From Candidatus Cloacimonadota bacterium (lineage in GTDB: Bacteria > Cloacimonadota > Cloacimonadia > Cloacimonadales > Cloacimonadaceae), in the NCBI GenBank assembly GCA_027318525.1, contig DAHVPA010000070.1, positions 1-8,691 on the forward strand: a stretch of 8,691 nt of DNA, given 5' to 3'. Numbering within the stretch: the stretch's first letter is position 1; each line of letters begins with the position of its first letter. A program made the translations under genes and the position numbers. Below are positions 6,294 through 8,691 of the stretch, in pieces. The notes below the pieces were generated by a model, which saw only the letters and a program-made list of their open reading frames with translations, did no database searches and was not told the origin of the DNA.

Positions 6294-7103
6294 ATGAAGC
6301 TATGGCAGGAGATTTTCCCCGGAGACAAACCGGTAATTGGAATGGTGCACGTGCAGGCGCTTCCGGGCACTCCCGGCAATCACCTTAACATGAAAGAAAT
6401 CATCCGGCGCGCCATCTCGGAAGCAGAGCTTTATGCACAATGCGGAATCAACGCCGTTATGCTGGAGAACATGCACGATACGCCATATCTCAACCGCTCC
6501 GTAGGACCCGAAATCACAGCCTCAATGACAGCCGTTGCCTGCGCTGTCAGAGCAGCTATCAGCCTGCCGCTGGGCATCCAAATCCTGGCAGGTGCCAATC
6601 AGGAAGCTCTGGCGGTCGCTCTGGCTGCCGGATTGCAGTTTATCCGCGCGGAAGGTTTTGTCTTTGGGCATCTTGCCGACGAAGGTTATATGGATAGCTG
6701 CGCAGGAGCACTTTTGAGGTATCGAAAAATGCTTGGTGCTGAACACATAGCAATCCTGACCGACATCAAGAAAAAACACTCCTCGCACAGTCTGACTGCT
6801 GATGTTTCCATTGCGGAAACTGCCGAAGCAGCAGAGTTCTTTCGCAGCGACGGACTGGTCATAACCGGCTCTGCCACGGGCAAAGCTGCCAGCCAGCAGG
6901 AATTGAAAGAAGTCAGAGCAAGCACTTCCCTGCCCCTGATTATCGGTTCCGGAATAACTGCCGACAACCTGAATGAATACTGGTCACTGGCAGACGGATT
7001 CATAGTCGGCTCATCCCTCAAGGAAAACGGCATCTGGTCCAACCACATCTCGGAACAGCAGTGCAGGGAACTGATGCAGAAAGCAAATAATTTCAGAGAA
7101 TAA
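6294..7103 (+). CDS. BtpA/SgcQ-family TIM-barrel protein
   Basis: This 269-residue protein covers the whole family length. Family hallmarks in order are VIGMVHVQALPGTPGN (14-29), INAVMLENMHDTPY (52-65), LPLGIQILAGANQEALAVAL (91-110), a conserved phenylalanine-arginine strand LQFIRAEGF (114-122), LTDIKKKHS (155-163), DGLVITGSATG (186-196) and IIGSGIT followed by ADGFIVGSSLKENG (216-246). The GSG and late glycine loops are typical of phosphate-binding ends of TIM barrels. BtpA was named for a cyanobacterial protein that stabilises photosystem I. In non-photosynthetic bacteria the function is unsettled, and SgcQ lies in a putative sugar locus of E. coli. A cytoplasmic sugar- or nucleoside-phosphate enzyme is a reasonable inference. 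An in-frame TGA at 6285-6287 fixes the start at ATG 6294, with AGGA closely upstream. The GyrI-like gene follows after 42 bases. Confidence 0.9.
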   Translation: MKLWQEIFPGDKPVIGMVHVQALPGTPGNHLNMKEIIRRAISEAELYAQCGINAVMLENMHDTPYLNRSVGPEITASMTAVACAVRAAISLPLGIQILAGANQEALAVALAAGLQFIRAEGFVFGHLADEGYMDSCAGALLRYRKMLGAEHIAILTDIKKKHSSHSLTADVSIAETAEAAEFFRSDGLVITGSATGKAASQQELKEVRASTSLPLIIGSGITADNLNEYWSLADGFIVGSSLKENGIWSNHISEQQCRELMQKANNFRE

Positions 7104-7145
7104 GTCTAAAGCATAGAACAACACTTTAAAAGGAGCAACACAAAC

Positions 7146-7628
7146 ATGGAAGATTATCTGGGAGAAATCAGGCAAGTCACACTCAAACCCATGCGCATGG
7201 CGTCAGCACAGAGGATTGGAGCTGAGCCGGAAAATGAGGTAATCGAATTCATCACAAACTGGGCAAATAAGCATGGAATAGACCACAAATCCACTCGCAG
7301 CTTTGGTTTTGACATCCCTGTGGCTGATGCGGAAAAACAAAAGGGACATCGCGGTTATGAATACTGGATTGCAATTCCGGAAGGGATTGGACCCGAGCCG
7401 GAAACCAAACTGGTTGATTTTACCGGAGGTGAATATATCACACTCAGGATAAATGATCCATTTGTGGATCCGTTTGACCGCATTCCCAAAGGCTGGCAAC
7501 ACCTGGTAGCACACATCCGCAGTCAAAACCTGATGGCTGATTTCTGCACCGTCGGCAGTTGCCTGGAGGAAGTTGTTACGGAAAATGGCGTCACCTGCAT
7601 GGATATCCTGATCAGATTAAAAAAATAA
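7146..7628 (+). CDS. stand-alone GyrI-like (AraC effector-binding) domain protein
   Basis: This 160-residue protein has the pattern of the GyrI-like small-molecule-binding fold (SHS2 module pair). An opening strand IRQVTLKPMRMAS (8-20) is followed by a helix, EVIEFITNWANKHGI. Then come the hallmark YEYWIAIPEGI (71-81), VDFTGGEYITLRI (90-102), where a small-residue loop leads into the second module, and a closing acidic and aromatic tail, LEEVVTENG, ending in the strand MDILIRLKK. There is no helix-turn-helix, so it is not itself a transcription factor. Relatives bind hydrophobic cations or, in some lineages, hydrolyse cyclopropanoid compounds; the ligand here is unknown. AAGGAG stands nine bases before ATG 7146. 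It lies 42 bases after the BtpA-family gene with no terminator between them, so the two are probably one transcript. Confidence 0.82.
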   Translation: MEDYLGEIRQVTLKPMRMASAQRIGAEPENEVIEFITNWANKHGIDHKSTRSFGFDIPVADAEKQKGHRGYEYWIAIPEGIGPEPETKLVDFTGGEYITLRINDPFVDPFDRIPKGWQHLVAHIRSQNLMADFCTVGSCLEEVVTENGVTCMDILIRLKK

Positions 7629-7658
7629 GCTGCAGGAAATCACCTGCTGGCTTTGTTA
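7628..7658 (+). terminator. possible weak terminator after the GyrI-like gene
   Basis: AGCTGCAGG (7628-7636) can pair with CCTGCTGGCT (7643-7652) across a 6-base loop, with one G-T pair and one bulged T. The tail TTGTTATA is only partly T. It starts at the stop codon. It may end the BtpA/GyrI transcript or merely reduce read-through into the next gene. Confidence 0.4.
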
Positions 7659-7695
7659 TACATATACAGGCATTTAAAATTACATGGAGGAATCA

Positions 7696-8280
7696 ATGAA
7701 ACATATCCTGACTATCGTAATCCTGACAGTCATGCTTTGTGCCTTTACTGCGTTGACAGCTCAAAAAAGCATCTCCGATGACAATAGCGGCAAACCCATC
7801 ATAAGCAGCCAAAGCTCCGTCAGCACCAGCCGCTCTGATGACAGCCAACCTGTTTCTGACAAAGAATTGGAAAGAGCTTACCCCGGATACCTGTGTGACG
7901 TAAACACGGGACTATTGGGTAAAAACAAGAAAGGTGACAACATGCGCAAAAATCCCGGAAAACACACCGCAAAATTCATGCTGCAGGAGAAAGGTTCCGG
8001 GTTTGGCGTCTATCTTCGCCTCAAAAAAGGCGATTATAAATTCTTCAAGCTGGATACGGCAGGCAGCCTGATGGCGCAGGACATCCTTTCCACCACCACC
8101 AAGAAAGATAACATCTATGTGCTGGTCAAAGGCAAGATAGGTCCAGAGGGAGTGATTGCCACCGAATGGATCAAAGAAGTCAAAAAAGGCAAAGATAAAC
8201 CCAAAGACTTGAAAGCAAACGACAAATCCAAAGATAAGAAAGAAAAAGACAAGCCCGGAAAAGGCAACGGCAAGAAATAA
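7696..8280 (+). CDS. small secreted protein with lysine-rich tail, function unknown
   Basis: From ATG 7696 the product is 194 residues. An ATG at 7684 is in frame but overlaps the GGAGG (7686-7690), which sits five bases before ATG 7696, so the later start is chosen. MKHILTIVILTVMLCAFTALTAQ is a signal peptide. A serine-rich linker follows (about 30-55), then a compact predicted beta region (65-162) with AYPGYLCDVNTG, NPGKHTAKF, GFGVYLRLKKGDYKFFKLDT, a helix AGSLMAQDIL and strands NIYVLVKGKI and GVIATEWI that look OB-fold-like. The last 34 residues hold 15 lysines interspersed with aspartate, proline and glycine, probably disordered. The central pattern (KHT, then GxYxFxKxDxxGxxxAxxIL, then VxGxI) recalls, from memory, uncharacterised exported proteins whose members usually carry several cysteines that are absent here. 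The tail might hold a polyanion such as DNA or cell-wall polymer. No family name can be assigned. Confidence 0.75.
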   Translation: MKHILTIVILTVMLCAFTALTAQKSISDDNSGKPIISSQSSVSTSRSDDSQPVSDKELERAYPGYLCDVNTGLLGKNKKGDNMRKNPGKHTAKFMLQEKGSGFGVYLRLKKGDYKFFKLDTAGSLMAQDILSTTTKKDNIYVLVKGKIGPEGVIATEWIKEVKKGKDKPKDLKANDKSKDKKEKDKPGKGNGKK

Positions 8281-8300
8281 CTGCATTGCACCTATTCATC

Positions 8301-8330
8301 AGGCAGGAATCTTTCCTGCCTTTTTTTGTT
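8301..8330 (+). terminator. strong Rho-independent terminator
   Basis: AGGCAGGAA (8301-8309) pairs perfectly with TTCCTGCCT (8313-8321) around a TCT loop and is followed by seven T. It begins 20 bases after the stop codon of the lysine-tailed protein and isolates it from the next gene. Confidence 0.95.
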
Positions 8331-8421
8331 ACCGGATAACATAATCTGATTGACAAACCAGCTTGATGTAACCATCCTGCCTCCGAATCTGATACTACAC
8401 TTCCCGATGGAAATTGATAAT

Positions 8422-8691
8422 ATGGAAATAGCAAAATTGAATAAAATACTGGTTGCCCTGATGTTACTTATGATAACATGCATTGTAGCAGGGAATGAAC
8501 CTGCCCCCGATGCAGACGGGACTGCCGCCTGCAAATCACTTTACGTTTACAATGACTACTATCTGGTCATCAGCAAATCTGCTTTCCGGGTCAGCCTTTT
8601 ACGGGATTCCACTCTGGTTAGCTCTTTCCCCTGCAGCGTCAGAGAATATCCCGAAGATAAGCAGAGTGAAGGGGACAACAGAACACCCGAA
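8422..8691 (+). CDS. L,D-transpeptidase (YkuD/ErfK-type), N-terminal part
   Basis: Ninety codons run to the right edge without a stop. The N-terminus MEIAKLNKILVALMLLMITC is a signal peptide. The cysteine at 20 is not in a proper lipobox (M-I-T-C), so a lipoprotein is unlikely. From residue 40, SLYVYNDYYLVISKSAFRVS and then LVSSFPCSVREYPEDKQSEG lead to GDNRTPE (84-90). That order, with a lysine about six residues before GD(x)RTPEG, is the opening of the YkuD catalytic domain. The HxxG and SxGC(I/V)R(M) active-site motifs would follow outside the window. The enzyme would form 3-3 cross-links or attach proteins to peptidoglycan in the periplasm. An in-frame ATG at 8407 would add five residues; neither start has a strong ribosome site. 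Confidence 0.72.
   Translation, partial: MEIAKLNKILVALMLLMITCIVAGNEPAPDADGTAACKSLYVYNDYYLVISKSAFRVSLLRDSTLVSSFPCSVREYPEDKQSEGDNRTPE

Noticed and set aside
6161..6388. TTG-started 75-codon frame overlapping the start of the BtpA-family gene
   Set aside because: It overlaps the real gene by about 95 bases in another frame, has no good ribosome site and ends in low-quality protein sequence.
7653..7680. TTGTTA-16-TAAAAT as a promoter for the lysine-tailed protein
   Set aside because: Transcription would start within the GGAGG ribosome site, which would remove the translation signal. Read-through or another start is more likely.
8350..8372. Perfect TTGACA before the L,D-transpeptidase gene
   Set aside because: The hexamers 16-18 bases downstream (such as CATCCT) are poor -10 boxes, so I could not support a promoter.

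Overview
The window looks like chromosomal DNA of an anaerobic bacterium from the FCB group, most likely Candidatus Cloacimonadota. This is an inference. It rests mainly on the large surface protein at 3084-5879, whose C-terminal module (NYPNPF, then IYNLKGQLI, then NGVYLYRL, ending KMLLAK) is the FlgD-like/type IX sorting domain common in that group. The split domain layout of the same protein is also typical. Base composition looks about half G+C throughout, and I see no transposase, integrase, phage gene or CRISPR array.

Layout. The first two thirds read on the minus strand. From right to left these genes are a secreted multidomain surface protein (3084-5879), a SurA/PpiD-type periplasmic foldase (1166-2950), and the N-terminal 303 codons of an AddB-like protein that runs off the left edge (1-910). 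The first two genes each end in a clear Rho-independent terminator, so each is probably its own transcript. The right third reads on the plus strand: a BtpA/SgcQ-family TIM-barrel protein (6294-7103), a free-standing GyrI-like ligand-binding protein (7146-7628), a small secreted protein with a lysine-rich tail (7696-8280, with a strong terminator after it), and the start of an L,D-transpeptidase (8422 to the right edge).

The two halves meet at a 414-base divergent region (5880-6293). It has one good sigma-70-like promoter facing left, a weaker one facing right, and three perfect inverted repeats, one of which lies over the left-facing -10 box.

How the genes relate. Much of the window concerns the cell envelope: a surface protein, a foldase for exported proteins, a small secreted protein and a peptidoglycan cross-linking enzyme. 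The BtpA and GyrI-like genes are 42 bases apart and probably co-transcribed, which suggests a small-molecule function. I found no convincing new multi-gene system. The items most worth following up are the nested architecture of the surface protein, the BtpA/GyrI pair, the palindrome-covered promoter and the unfamiliar lysine-tailed secreted protein.
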